Shown one piece after another: positions 34,497 through 43,341 of a stretch of 64,000 nucleotides of DNA. The stretch lies in assembly GCA_963772805.1 (NCBI GenBank), contig CAVYYU010000005.1:310001-374000 (forward strand), read 5' to 3'. Origin of the DNA: Legionella_A sp963772805 (GTDB lineage: Bacteria > Pseudomonadota > Gammaproteobacteria > Legionellales > Legionellaceae). Position numbers and translations under genes: made by a program. A model generated the notes under the pieces. The model ran no database searches. It saw only the letters and a list, made by a program, of their open reading frames with translations, and had not been told where the DNA came from. The first letter of the stretch is position 1. Each line of letters begins with the position of its first letter.

Positions 34497-36122
34497 TCAT
34501 CTGTTGGCGTTACTATGGCTTATTGGCTTTTCTTCAATTTCAAACAACCGCTTTTGCACAGGATTCTTGTCAAGTTTACTACCACTTTTACCAAATAAAT
34601 TGCTGCTGGAGATAGATGAGCTGCTATTTCCACCTGGTAACTGACCCGCCGGTCTGAGGCTGTGGTGATAAGCAAGCTTCTGCCCAGAGAACGATTCTTG
34701 TTTATGGCCATCTTCTTGCGGTGGAGTTGGTAAGTGTGTATCTGATTTTTTATGTTCAGTCGGTTCGCTATTATGAGGACTTCCAGTATGTTGATTCGTG
34801 GAAGATGAGCCTGAATATGTATTCTTCCATGGCGTTTTAGCGGGGCTTCGATCTGGAAAAGTTGGAGCACGTCTTATGCCGGAGCAAGCTGCTGTGTCCT
34901 CAGTTGCTATGTTCACTACCCCCTGATAGGCCTGCCCATGGCTTCCTCTTACTATAAAGTCGGGGTAGTTTTGTAGGAATTCAGAGCAAGTTGCGCAGCA
35001 CAATTTGGTAATACCTATTGTACCAGCGGGTTCTTTTTTTAATAGGTTAACTTGATAATGAACGATCAGTTGCTCCGCATGTATTTTGTCAATGCAAGAA
35101 ACTTTTTTGGGTGCAATAGCCAAATCAATATCTTCGTCCACCCAACCTGTATCCTGCCGATAATGTTTTTGAATTTTAATTCCATTAGTTCCAATTTTTG
35201 GCAGTAAAATAACCACTGGCGCATCAAGCAGAAAAGCGTCTTTTTGTTTTGGGGTAAACGTATCTGTATCAATGCACAATGCATGCATGAATTTAGTCGC
35301 TGCTTGTAGGAGTGTTATAGGGTCAACACCGCATCCGTTGCACGCAAACAATGGGCCCACCAGGTGCTCCTTCGCCAGCTTTTCAAGTTCGTCTGCGGGG
35401 ATTAAATCAATTTTTGATGAAAATTTATGAACGACGTCATTAATGATTGTCAATTTTTGTTTAATTGCCATGATAATTTCGGCTTGGGTGTCTTTTGTGC
35501 CAACATTCATTGCAATGATAAGTTGGGGTTTTTCGGAGGTATCAATTGTTACTGCTGCACAAGCAGATAGGCTTGTTTTCAGTGATAATAGGCGCGATAA
35601 ACTATCCATTCGCCGCAATTGCCTTTCATCATTGGTTATTGTGCGTTCGTCCACTGGCGAATACTCTTGCTTTAACCAAGCGTTAAGACCATGTTCCAGT
35701 TCTGCTGTGTTTATTTCAATGATAAAGGCACCACTAACGGGTGTTTTTTCAGGAATTTTGGGGATAATTTGCTCTGATAATTGGCTTAATGCATCCTCTA
35801 TTCCAGGTATCTCAAGAAAGCGTGTATAGACATTAATTTTTTGTGTTGCTGTAAGTGGTGTATTGAGAATTCGACCCTCATCAACGTTATGATTTTCAGG
35901 TATCTCAATAGAGCTTTTATCGCCCTTACTTTCTTGTTGTGATGAAGTCTTAATGATATTGTATAAATACCCAAAGATTGTGTTGTCGGTAAAGTTATTA
36001 TCTATGGCTAATCTAGACAGATCGTTCAAGAACTCACTTGATTTAGTTTCTAGTTTCGTTGTAATACGATTTCTTAAATTCTTCGCAAGCGTGGATGAAA
36101 TTTTATTTTTTTGCGATGGCAT
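34497..36122 (-). CDS. Candidate effector with deaminase-fold (OTT_1508-like) domain
   Basis: The start at ATG 36122 is preferred over 36260, because a good promoter (-10 at 36153-36158) lies between the two. The 541-residue protein has an unassigned helical N-terminal half. It carries a zinc deaminase signature: H348-A-E350, then C376-A-T-C379 within ITKLCCATCSEFL, then R392-G-S-H-G...Y. The HxE...CxxC...RG(S/T)HGxxY order matches the OTT_1508-like deaminase family described in Orientia and other intracellular bacteria and in fungi. The C-terminal 80 residues are low-complexity, Ser/Pro/His-rich. The nucleic-acid or nucleotide substrate is unknown. Alternative: an inactive deaminase-like scaffold. 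Confidence 0.75.
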   Translation of the reverse strand: MPSQKNKISSTLAKNLRNRITTKLETKSSEFLNDLSRLAIDNNFTDNTIFGYLYNIIKTSSQQESKGDKSSIEIPENHNVDEGRILNTPLTATQKINVYTRFLEIPGIEDALSQLSEQIIPKIPEKTPVSGAFIIEINTAELEHGLNAWLKQEYSPVDERTITNDERQLRRMDSLSRLLSLKTSLSACAAVTIDTSEKPQLIIAMNVGTKDTQAEIIMAIKQKLTIINDVVHKFSSKIDLIPADELEKLAKEHLVGPLFACNGCGVDPITLLQAATKFMHALCIDTDTFTPKQKDAFLLDAPVVILLPKIGTNGIKIQKHYRQDTGWVDEDIDLAIAPKKVSCIDKIHAEQLIVHYQVNLLKKEPAGTIGITKLCCATCSEFLQNYPDFIVRGSHGQAYQGVVNIATEDTAACSGIRRAPTFPDRSPAKTPWKNTYSGSSSTNQHTGSPHNSEPTEHKKSDTHLPTPPQEDGHKQESFSGQKLAYHHSLRPAGQLPGGNSSSSISSSNLFGKSGSKLDKNPVQKRLFEIEEKPISHSNANR

Positions 36123-36152
36123 AATGAGTCTATCAAAGAAAGTAAGGTTTTT

Positions 36153-36181
36153 ATTATAACGTACAGCGATTGTTGTTGCAA
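36153..36181 (-). promoter_or_regulatory. Sigma70 promoter of the deaminase-fold gene
   Basis: On the minus strand, TTGCAA (36181-36176), a 17-base spacer and a perfect TATAAT (36158-36153) predict a start of transcription near 36146, about 24 bases before ATG 36122. This supports the shorter protein. No PmrA-type box is present. Confidence 0.65.
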
Positions 36182-36391
36182 CAAGATTGATCACTGTGAT
36201 CCATGTTTGATAAGTTGGTTGCTTTAGATGGAATGTCATCCTGAATTGAAATATATCCACATAATTTAAATAAAGATTTTCCGTTTTAAAATAATTAAAA
36301 AATTGTCATCGCGAAGCCATCTAGAGGCATTACTCTGAATTGATGGATTGATTTACTATGCTCGAAAATGGGTTTAAATTGACAAAGAGCG

Positions 36392-37384
36392 TCACTCATC
36401 GCGCGGTGGGCGGCTCATAAGCCGCTCGACGGCCAGTTTGGCGTCGACATTCCCCAAGAGTAGCGTGTTGACTATGTTGCAAATGGGCATTTCTACTTGA
36501 TGTTGCTCGGCCAGCGCACAGACTTGTGCGGCGTTATATTTGCCTTCCACAACTTGCCCAATCCGTTTTTCTGCATCTGCGATGCTGACTTCTTGGCCGA
36601 GCAGTAGACCGAAGCGGCGGTTGCGTGATTGATCGTCGGTGCAGGTGAGTACTAGATCACCAACGCCTGCTAGCCCCATAAATGTTTCTTGGCGTGCACC
36701 TAATTGAATTCCCAGGCGGCTCATTTCGGCCAAGCCTCGGGTAATTAAAGCGGCTTTGGCATTGGCGCCGTAATTGAGGCCGTCACTGATGCCACAGGCA
36801 ATGGCTAATACATTTTTTACCGCACCACACAACTGGACGCCAATCACGTCATCGGTTAAATAGGCGCGCATATTATCCTGGTGCAGGATTGTACGCATGG
36901 TTTGCAGGTAGTGGGGATTATTGCCTGCAACGGTCAAAGCGGTTGGTAAAAATTGCGCTACTTCACGCGCAAAAGAAGGGCCTGAAATAACGGCGATGGG
37001 GAAGGATTCCCCCCATTTTTCTGCGACCAGTTGGCTTAGCAGTTTATGACTAACGGGATCAAGCCCTTTGGTTAACCAGGCGATACCGGCAGCGGGTTTT
37101 TGCAAATTGGCCAGCAGCGTCGAAAAAGCATGGGATGGTACCGCAATAATCACTTGTGACGCTTTTGTTAAGCAGGCGTCGAGATTGTCGTTAGGTATCA
37201 GACTCGGGGGAAAGGGGGCAGCGGGTAAATAGCGTTTATTGCAGCGCTCTTCAGCCAAGTCGCGCAAATGTTGCGGATCATGCCCCCACAGCAATACACG
37301 ATTGCCGGCTTGTGCCAGATGGATGGCAACTGCAGTGCCCCATGATCCAGCACCCAATATGGCAATCGTGGATTTTGTTTTCAT
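36392..37384 (-). CDS. gpsA: Glycerol-3-phosphate dehydrogenase [NAD(P)+]
   Basis: This 330-residue enzyme makes sn-glycerol-3-phosphate for phospholipids. It shows the Rossmann motif ILGAGSWGTAVAIHLA, the catalytic-lysine region LCGAVKNVLAIACGI, and NAKAALITRGLAEM. It is the last gene of the yibN-grxC-secB-gpsA cluster, as in E. coli. It begins one base after the secB stop. Confidence 0.96.
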   Translation of the reverse strand: MKTKSTIAILGAGSWGTAVAIHLAQAGNRVLLWGHDPQHLRDLAEERCNKRYLPAAPFPPSLIPNDNLDACLTKASQVIIAVPSHAFSTLLANLQKPAAGIAWLTKGLDPVSHKLLSQLVAEKWGESFPIAVISGPSFAREVAQFLPTALTVAGNNPHYLQTMRTILHQDNMRAYLTDDVIGVQLCGAVKNVLAIACGISDGLNYGANAKAALITRGLAEMSRLGIQLGARQETFMGLAGVGDLVLTCTDDQSRNRRFGLLLGQEVSIADAEKRIGQVVEGKYNAAQVCALAEQHQVEMPICNIVNTLLLGNVDAKLAVERLMSRPPRDE

Positions 37385-37888
37385 TTAGTGGCTTTTAGCG
37401 TCTTCTTTGGTTTTTGTGTCTTTCTGTTTAGCTTCGAGTTGTTGCATATACAACGCATCGAAATTAATAGGCGCTAAAACCAATTGTGGAAAGCTGCCGC
37501 GAATCGCTTCGGCGGTAATCGCTTCACGTGCATAAGGGAAAAGAATACTGGGGCAGAAACTGCCGAGTAGATGATCCAATTGCTCGACCGGCGCGCCCTG
37601 AACGGTGAAAATACCGGCTTGCTGCACTTCAACTAAAAAGGCGGTTTCATTTTGGTTTTTAACGGTAGCAGTTACAGTCAAGGTTACTTCGAAAACACCC
37701 TCTTCCAATTGTTTATGCTGGGTATTTAAATCCAGTGCTAATTCGGGTTCCCACTTTTGCTGGAAGGATGCAGGGGTATTGGTGGTTTCAAACGATAAAT
37801 TTTTAACGTAGATACGCTGAATCATAAATTGTACTTCAGGCGCTTTTTGTTCGTTGTTTTCAGGTTCGTGATTTTTTTTTGCATTCAT
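37385..37888 (-). CDS. secB: Protein-export chaperone SecB
   Basis: This 167-residue cytosolic tetrameric chaperone holds preproteins for SecA. The family pattern is visible in IQRIYVKNLSFETTNTPASF, DLNTQHKQLEEGVFEVTLTV and LGSFCPSILFPYAREAI. The N-terminus is Lys/Asn/Glu-rich and slightly extended, and the C-terminal tail is Lys-rich. Start overlaps the grxC stop (ATGA). Confidence 0.96.
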   Translation of the reverse strand: MNAKKNHEPENNEQKAPEVQFMIQRIYVKNLSFETTNTPASFQQKWEPELALDLNTQHKQLEEGVFEVTLTVTATVKNQNETAFLVEVQQAGIFTVQGAPVEQLDHLLGSFCPSILFPYAREAITAEAIRGSFPQLVLAPINFDALYMQQLEAKQKDTKTKEDAKSH

Positions 37889-38154
37889 GATGTTTTCTGT
37901 CCTTGTAAAAGTTTATCTAATTGCCCTGTATGTTCCAGGGCGTACATATCATCACAGCCACCGATAGCCTGGCCATTGATGAATATTTGCGGCACTGTGC
38001 GCCGGCTACTCCTTTGAATCATTTCGTCGCGTTTTTCGGGATGCTCATCAACCTTGATTTCATTAAACTGAACCCCTTTGTGCGCCAGTAATTCTCTGGC
38101 ACGAACGCAGTATGGGCAATAGGTGGTGGTGTACATCAGCACATCTGCGGTCAT
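37885..38154 (-). CDS. grxC: Glutaredoxin 3
   Basis: This 89-residue glutaredoxin has the dithiol motif C13-P-Y-C16 and the GSH-binding TVPQIFING and GGCDDMYALE. It reduces disulfides with glutathione, made by the gshA/gshB products encoded in the same window. It is followed by secB, as in E. coli. Confidence 0.96.
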   Translation of the reverse strand: MTADVLMYTTTYCPYCVRARELLAHKGVQFNEIKVDEHPEKRDEMIQRSSRRTVPQIFINGQAIGGCDDMYALEHTGQLDKLLQGQKTS

Positions 38155-38159
38155 GACTA

Positions 38160-38585
38160 TTATCCCCGGCCTTTAACGAGCGGTAAATTTGCCGCGCTCC
38201 AGGCGTTGATGCCACCAGCTAATACCATCGGCTGAATAAAACCTAACGTACGTAATTTAGCGGCTAAAGCGGGTGATTGCAAACCGCGGGCACAGACTAA
38301 AATGACAGGCTTTGCTTTGTATTTCTCCATGCGCGGTTGCGTCATGTCATCTGCTGAAGCGGAAATGGCATTAATGATATGACCCGCACGGAATAACTCC
38401 GCATCACGTGTATCAATGACCACGGCATCTTCATGATTGATCAGGTCAACGGCTGACGCAGGTGAGAGTTCTTTAGCACGTTTTTTTTGGGTGAGTAACT
38501 CGTTAATGAAAACCAGTAACAGGATAATGACCAATGCCAGCCAAAGCGTCCAATGATTTGTAATAAATTGCTCTAAGTGTTGCAT
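38160..38585 (-). CDS. yibN: Membrane-anchored rhodanese-like protein YibN
   Basis: ATG 38585 is used because the following MQHLEQFITNHWTLWLALV matches the YibN start; the frame upstream to 38654 is unlike the family. The 141-residue protein has one N-terminal membrane helix (about 13-29) and a rhodanese domain. The active-site cysteine is in LVCARGLQSP. It faces the cytoplasm at the inner membrane; the physiological sulfur acceptor is unknown. First gene of the grxC-secB-gpsA operon. Confidence 0.9.
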   Translation of the reverse strand: MQHLEQFITNHWTLWLALVIILLLVFINELLTQKKRAKELSPASAVDLINHEDAVVIDTRDAELFRAGHIINAISASADDMTQPRMEKYKAKPVILVCARGLQSPALAAKLRTLGFIQPMVLAGGINAWSAANLPLVKGRG

Positions 38586-38724
38586 ATAATGCCCAAAATT
38601 CGATAGCTTGTGGCGAATTATCCCCAGATTAAAGCGATAAGGCAAGTTTATCATGTGGTATCGTGCGGCCTGTATTCGCGTAGCTAAATATGAGCGCTAT
38701 AGCCGCGCCTAGCCTGGGTTAGAT

Positions 38725-39693
38725 TTAGTTCACTAACCGACTGTATCCCATCTCTACATCACGACTGCCAACTACTTCTCCTTTTTTTTCGCCTTCTTCA
38801 TGTTTTTCGTAGCATTGTATGTGGTGTGAGCATATAGCCGAAAGGTATTGAGCGAACACTGCTCCACAATAAAGTGAATAAGGAATAGCATCAGGTAAAT
38901 TGTATAGTGTATCTTTTAACCCCTTTACGACTTGGGCTAATTTTAGCTCAGCGGTGGTATTGCTGGTCTTTAAAGAGGCAGCAACAGAGGCTACCAAAGG
39001 TACCCCTTTTATTGAAAACATAAATTTAAATAAACTTTCGAAGGCGAAGGGGGAGAGTGTTTTTATGTAATTAATTGGCAGTTGATTTGATGCGAGCTGG
39101 AGCACCTGTTTTTCGCCTTGCATGGCGAATCCGGAAAGCATCATCCCAGTAGAGCTTATGTTAAGTATTGAGCGTAATCCTCCGCAGGCCTTTTTTTTGA
39201 AACAGTGGGATTGGGTACCTGGATTGTCAAACCCCTGCTGATAAGCCTCATCGAGGTTGTCCTCTCTCAACCGTGCAGCACGGCCTGATAGACATCCGCC
39301 ACCCATGGTTGTTAATAAGCCGGCAACAATTACAAGTGGCGCAAAATTCATTGCAAGGCTAAGTGCACTGCCAATGCCTGAGTTCGACGGAATGAGCGTA
39401 AAGCTACTCTCTTCTAAAAAATTTTGGCTGAAATTTTGATAGTAGGGGCCAAACGTATCACCTGGTGAATTTTGGAGTTCGATATAAAGTGTGGTGTTAG
39501 CATCCGCATGTGAGCTAAAAGATGCACCAATTGGTTTATCTTCCAGGTGATGAATGGTCGTGTTAGTTACTAGCAAAAGCCCTATGCCAATGGCACCAAC
39601 ACCGGCTAGGAGGTTACCTGCTAGTTTGACCCCCTCCCCCACTAAAGACAGAACATTGGAAAATAGTTTATTCCTTAATTTCTTCCATGGCAC
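38725..39693 (-). CDS. Unknown integral membrane protein
   Basis: The start is GTG 39693, because AAGGAG lies seven bases before it; a longer frame from 39768 lacks one. The 322-residue protein has hydrophobic segments at about 22-44 and 108-130, and possibly more near 280. A Ser/Asn-rich segment (about 55-105) between the first two could face the periplasm or a vacuole lumen. The tail is charged (EKHEEGEKKGEVVG). No family was recognised. It lies between two housekeeping rhodanese genes, is not conserved in that context as far as I know, and may be an acquired or secreted protein. Confidence 0.6.
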   Translation of the reverse strand: MPWKKLRNKLFSNVLSLVGEGVKLAGNLLAGVGAIGIGLLLVTNTTIHHLEDKPIGASFSSHADANTTLYIELQNSPGDTFGPYYQNFSQNFLEESSFTLIPSNSGIGSALSLAMNFAPLVIVAGLLTTMGGGCLSGRAARLREDNLDEAYQQGFDNPGTQSHCFKKKACGGLRSILNISSTGMMLSGFAMQGEKQVLQLASNQLPINYIKTLSPFAFESLFKFMFSIKGVPLVASVAASLKTSNTTAELKLAQVVKGLKDTLYNLPDAIPYSLYCGAVFAQYLSAICSHHIQCYEKHEEGEKKGEVVGSRDVEMGYSRLVN

Positions 39694-39809
39694 AGTACTT
39701 CTCCTTAAAACGTAGCTCCTTTGTTTTTTCTTACAACGCCTTATCGCCAATTCTTTTGACGGTTTCACCTTTTTTCGCGAATACCCTCCAGGGTAATCAC
39801 CAAAATGTT

Positions 39810-40142
39810 CTATAGTTCAGTTGGGTATCCACAGATATGCCATTCAGCGATGCCACCATCAACAGAATAGACTTCCTTGTAACCCATATCAAGCAGACAG
39901 TTTGCTGCATAAAGTGAACGCACGCCGCCACGGCAATGTAAGTAGATTGGGCAATTATGATCAGGTACTTTTGCTTCGATTAATCTGGTGATCTCATTTT
40001 TAGGCATATGCAGTGCGCCAGGAATGCGCATGTCTTGCCATTCATGGATTTCACGTACATCGATTAAACATAAATCAGGATCTGCATCACGACGTTTTTT
40101 TAATTCATGGGTGCTGATCGTTGCTATTTTATGGTTTGTCAT
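39810..40142 (-). CDS. Rhodanese-domain sulfurtransferase
   Basis: This 110-residue single-domain rhodanese has LIDVREIHEWQDMRIPGA and the active-site loop YLHCRGGVRS with a cysteine at the catalytic position. It is GlpE-like in length, but the loop is larger than the classic six residues. It would transfer sulfur from thiosulfate or persulfides. It overlaps the small membrane protein gene upstream by 14 bases. Confidence 0.88.
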   Translation of the reverse strand: MTNHKIATISTHELKKRRDADPDLCLIDVREIHEWQDMRIPGALHMPKNEITRLIEAKVPDHNCPIYLHCRGGVRSLYAANCLLDMGYKEVYSVDGGIAEWHICGYPTEL

Positions 40143-40410
40143 AACGGCTCTCTCTAATAGCGGGTCTAGTAAGGGTAGAATGGTGGATAAACCAGTATAT
40201 CGTTGCGGTAATTACACCGCCAATTAATGTTGCGAATGCCCAGGTCGGCGCTGAAACCAGAGCTGGGCGTTGTCCCAATTTGTATAAAGCTCCTGCATCA
40301 CGTGCCACGGCACCGGCAAAAACAACATGTAAAATGACATTAATCAGCATGAACAAATAATAAAAGGTCTGGATTTGAGTGCTATACTGTTTAGCAAGTT
40401 CAGGTAGCAT
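40129..40410 (-). CDS. Small two-helix membrane protein
   Basis: This 93-residue protein has two hydrophobic helices (about residues 16-36 and 56-76) separated by a basic loop (RDAGALYKLGQRPALV). It overlaps the downstream rhodanese gene by 14 bases, so the two are translated together. The arrangement suggests a membrane partner for the rhodanese, which is inference. No family was recognised with certainty. Confidence 0.7.
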   Translation of the reverse strand: MLPELAKQYSTQIQTFYYLFMLINVILHVVFAGAVARDAGALYKLGQRPALVSAPTWAFATLIGGVITATIYWFIHHSTLTRPAIRESRYDKP

Positions 40411-40647
40411 CGCAAGCGTCCTTGGAGCTTGTTAGATTTGAGTCATCATAGCAGAAAAAATTGATTTGGCATCTAGTACAACGTTTCACTGATTTTTGTC
40501 CCAAATTCGCGTCCCCAGTAAAGGTAGAAGCGAATTAATTGGGTATTCATATGAGCGGGTTGCGTTGTACTGGATTAAATGGGTATATAACCTGGGGTAG
40601 CATCGCGGGTTGCCTGCAAAATTATTAACAAATATTTGAGAGGGAAG

Positions 40648-41943
40648 ATGCAATTAATCGATATCCCAGTGCCTCATTTGATCACGGCCCATGCGGGTCC
40701 GTTGCATCATGTGGAAGAAGTAATTTTAAACCAGGTGGCGACTATAGAAGCGTGGTTTCGACAACGTTGGCAGGAGACGCCTGCGCCGATTACTTCCTCG
40801 GTAGATTTGCGCCATGCAGGCTTTAAGTTAGCACCAGTTGATACTAATTTATTTCCAGCAGGTTTTAATAACCTGAATCGTGATTTATTCCCTTTGTGCA
40901 TTCAGGCGGTGCAATCAATTTTGGGTGATAATTTTCCCGAGTGCACAAAAATATTGATAATACCCGAGAGCCATACGCGCAACCGCTTTTATTTGCAGAG
41001 CCTAGGTGTATTGCGTGATATTTTTATTAAAGCAGGGTTTGTTGTGCGTATTGGCAGTCTTGATCCTGAGGTAACGGCACCCACTGAGGTGATACTCGAT
41101 GAAGACGCTGTGTTGTTGATTGAGCCGCTGCAACGGCATGGTACTCTTGTTGGTTTGCCTGATTTTACTCCGTGCCTAACGTTATTGAACAATGACTTAT
41201 CATCAGGTGTTCCCACTATTTTACAAGGTGTGCAACAAAATATTCAGCCGCTACCCCAACTGGGGTGGTCATCGAGGCTGAAATCCAGCCATTTTCAGCA
41301 TTTTTCTGATGTGGCAACGGAGTTTGCAAATGTGGTGCAGATTGATCCCTGGTTGATTAATCCGTTATTTACGGCCGTTGATGGTGTTGATTTTATGGCG
41401 CAGGAAGGTCTTGCTGCGTTGGCTGCGGCCACCGATAAACTGTTGGCTGATATTCGGGAAAAATATGCCGCGTATGGTATTTTGGAAACCCCTTTTGTCG
41501 CCGTAAAAGCCGATAATGGCACTTACGGTATGAGCGTGATGATGGTGCATGATGGCGCTGAATTGTTACAACTGAATCGCAAACAGCGTACGCGCATGGC
41601 GGCGAGCAAGGGCAGTCAAAAAGTAACCAGGGTGATGGTTCAGGAAGGGGTTTATAGCTTTGAGACGATGCCTAATGGTGCGGTGGCCGAACCTGTTGTT
41701 TATATGATTGGTCAATTCGTAGTCGGTGGATTTTACCGCGTGCATCAAGGCCGGGGGAAGGATGAGAATCTGAATGCTCCGGGCATGCATTTTGAACCGT
41801 TGGCATTTGCCCAAGCCTGCAATATGCCGCAGCGGGATTTGCGCGTTGTTGACTGTCCAAATCGTTTTTATGTTTATGGTGTTATTGCGCGACTGGCAGC
41901 GTTGGCCGCGGCCCGCGAAGCGGCGGTTTTTGAACAGCGTTAA
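40648..41943 (+). CDS. gshA: Glutamate-cysteine ligase, Acidithiobacillus ferrooxidans-type
   Basis: ATG 40648 has GAGAGGG just upstream and gives 431 residues. The sequence SSVDLRHAGFKLAPVDTNLFPAGFNN is characteristic of the A. ferrooxidans-type GshA, which differs from E. coli GshA and from the GCS2 type. It joins glutamate and cysteine, the first step in glutathione synthesis. gshB follows after 14 bases in the same direction, forming a complete glutathione operon. Confidence 0.9.
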   Translation: MQLIDIPVPHLITAHAGPLHHVEEVILNQVATIEAWFRQRWQETPAPITSSVDLRHAGFKLAPVDTNLFPAGFNNLNRDLFPLCIQAVQSILGDNFPECTKILIIPESHTRNRFYLQSLGVLRDIFIKAGFVVRIGSLDPEVTAPTEVILDEDAVLLIEPLQRHGTLVGLPDFTPCLTLLNNDLSSGVPTILQGVQQNIQPLPQLGWSSRLKSSHFQHFSDVATEFANVVQIDPWLINPLFTAVDGVDFMAQEGLAALAAATDKLLADIREKYAAYGILETPFVAVKADNGTYGMSVMMVHDGAELLQLNRKQRTRMAASKGSQKVTRVMVQEGVYSFETMPNGAVAEPVVYMIGQFVVGGFYRVHQGRGKDENLNAPGMHFEPLAFAQACNMPQRDLRVVDCPNRFYVYGVIARLAALAAAREAAVFEQR

Positions 41944-41957
41944 GGGAGTAGTGAACA

Positions 41958-42902
41958 ATGAAACTCGGTATCTTAATGGATCCGTTGCATACCTTAAGGC
42001 CCTATAAAGATTCTAGCGTTGCGATGATCGAAAGCGCACAGGCAATGGGATGGTCTTGCGCTTATTTCACACAGGCAGATGTCTTTTGTCGTGATGGACT
42101 GGCATTTGCCAGTGTATCATCCATTACAGTTCAGGATGTGAAGGCCAAGGATTGGGCGCAAACAAGTGCCATGGGTGAGCAACCATTATCCTCGTTTGAT
42201 ATTATTTTGATGCGCAAAGATCCGCCGTTTGACATGGAATATATCTATGCAACGTATGCTTTGGAGCTTGCCGAACGCCAAGGCGTACTCATCGCCAATA
42301 AGCCGCAAAGTTTGCGCGATGCGAATGAAAAATTTTTTACATTAAATTTCCCCCAATGTTGCCCAACAACCTTGGTTAGTCAGGATATAAGCCGTTTGCG
42401 AGAATTTTGGAAAACGCATGGCGATGTTATTTTTAAGCCGTTGGAAGGCATGGGCGGGCGCGCGGTTTTTCATGTGAGTAAAGATGGCCGTAATTTATCG
42501 GTGATTCTTGAGATGTTAACGCATGGTCAAACTGTGAGCATCATGGCGCAAAAATACATTCCTGAAATCAGCACGCTGGGGGACAAACGAATTTTATTAA
42601 TCAATGGCGAGCCAGTGGCGCATGCTCTAGCGCGTATTCCTGCTAAAGGTGAAACGCGCGGTAATTTGGCGGCGGGTGGCCATGGGGTCGTCGTGCCGAT
42701 TACTGGCCGTGATCGCTGGATTTGCACACAGCTCGCGCCAACGCTGCAAGGCAGGGGATTATATTTTGTTGGCATTGATGTGATCGGCGATTATTTAACA
42801 GAAATTAATGTCACCAGCCCCACCTGCATTCGTGAAATTGCCTCTGAAACAGGACTGGATATTGCAGGCGATTATTTACGATGTTTAGCATCCATTAAAT
42901 AA
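41958..42902 (+). CDS. gshB: Glutathione synthetase
   Basis: This 314-residue ATP-grasp enzyme adds glycine to gamma-glutamylcysteine. Visible motifs are MRKDPPFDMEYIYATY, FKPLEGMGGRAVFHV, RGNLAAGGHGVV and LTEINVTSPTCIREI. GGGAG lies before the ATG. It ends 8 bases inside the convergent trmL gene end. With gshA it forms the glutathione operon. Confidence 0.96.
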   Translation: MKLGILMDPLHTLRPYKDSSVAMIESAQAMGWSCAYFTQADVFCRDGLAFASVSSITVQDVKAKDWAQTSAMGEQPLSSFDIILMRKDPPFDMEYIYATYALELAERQGVLIANKPQSLRDANEKFFTLNFPQCCPTTLVSQDISRLREFWKTHGDVIFKPLEGMGGRAVFHVSKDGRNLSVILEMLTHGQTVSIMAQKYIPEISTLGDKRILLINGEPVAHALARIPAKGETRGNLAAGGHGVVVPITGRDRWICTQLAPTLQGRGLYFVGIDVIGDYLTEINVTSPTCIREIASETGLDIAGDYLRCLASIK

Positions 42903-43341
42903 AATTTAGCTGACGCCACGCTTCAAACAGTATAATGGCGACCGAATTAGAAAGATTCAGGCTGCGGCTGGATGCGCGCATGGGGATGCGAATGGCTTCA
43001 AATTGTTCGCGTATTTCTGCGGGCAAGCCGCGAGTTTCCGGTCCGAATAACAACATGTCTTCATCTTGATAGTTTATCTCGCTATAATTTTTTTGCGCTT
43101 TGGTTGAACAAGCGAAAATTCGACGCATGTGATTTTCTTCGATAAAGTCGAGCTCATTGTCGTAATGAATAATGCTTGCCCATTCGTGATAATCGAGGCC
43201 AGCTCGACGCATGCGCTTGTCATCGAGGGAAAATCCTAAGGGGTGAATCAAATGCAGCTGTGCGCCGCTATTGGCGCACAGGCGTATAATATTACCGGTA
43301 TTCGGAGGGATTTCAGGCTGAAGGAGAGCGATGTGCAACAT
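42895..43341 (-). CDS. trmL: tRNA (cytidine/uridine-34 2'-O)-methyltransferase TrmL
   Basis: This 148-residue SPOUT methyltransferase modifies the wobble base of tRNA-Leu. It shows the family start LLQPEIPPNTGNIIRLCAN, the LFGPETRGLPAEI loop and the C-terminal knot RSLNLSNSVAIILFEAWRQL. It overlaps the mlaA end by 29 bases in the same direction. Confidence 0.95.
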   Translation of the reverse strand: MLHIALLQPEIPPNTGNIIRLCANSGAQLHLIHPLGFSLDDKRMRRAGLDYHEWASIIHYDNELDFIEENHMRRIFACSTKAQKNYSEINYQDEDMLLFGPETRGLPAEIREQFEAIRIPMRASSRSLNLSNSVAIILFEAWRQLNFI

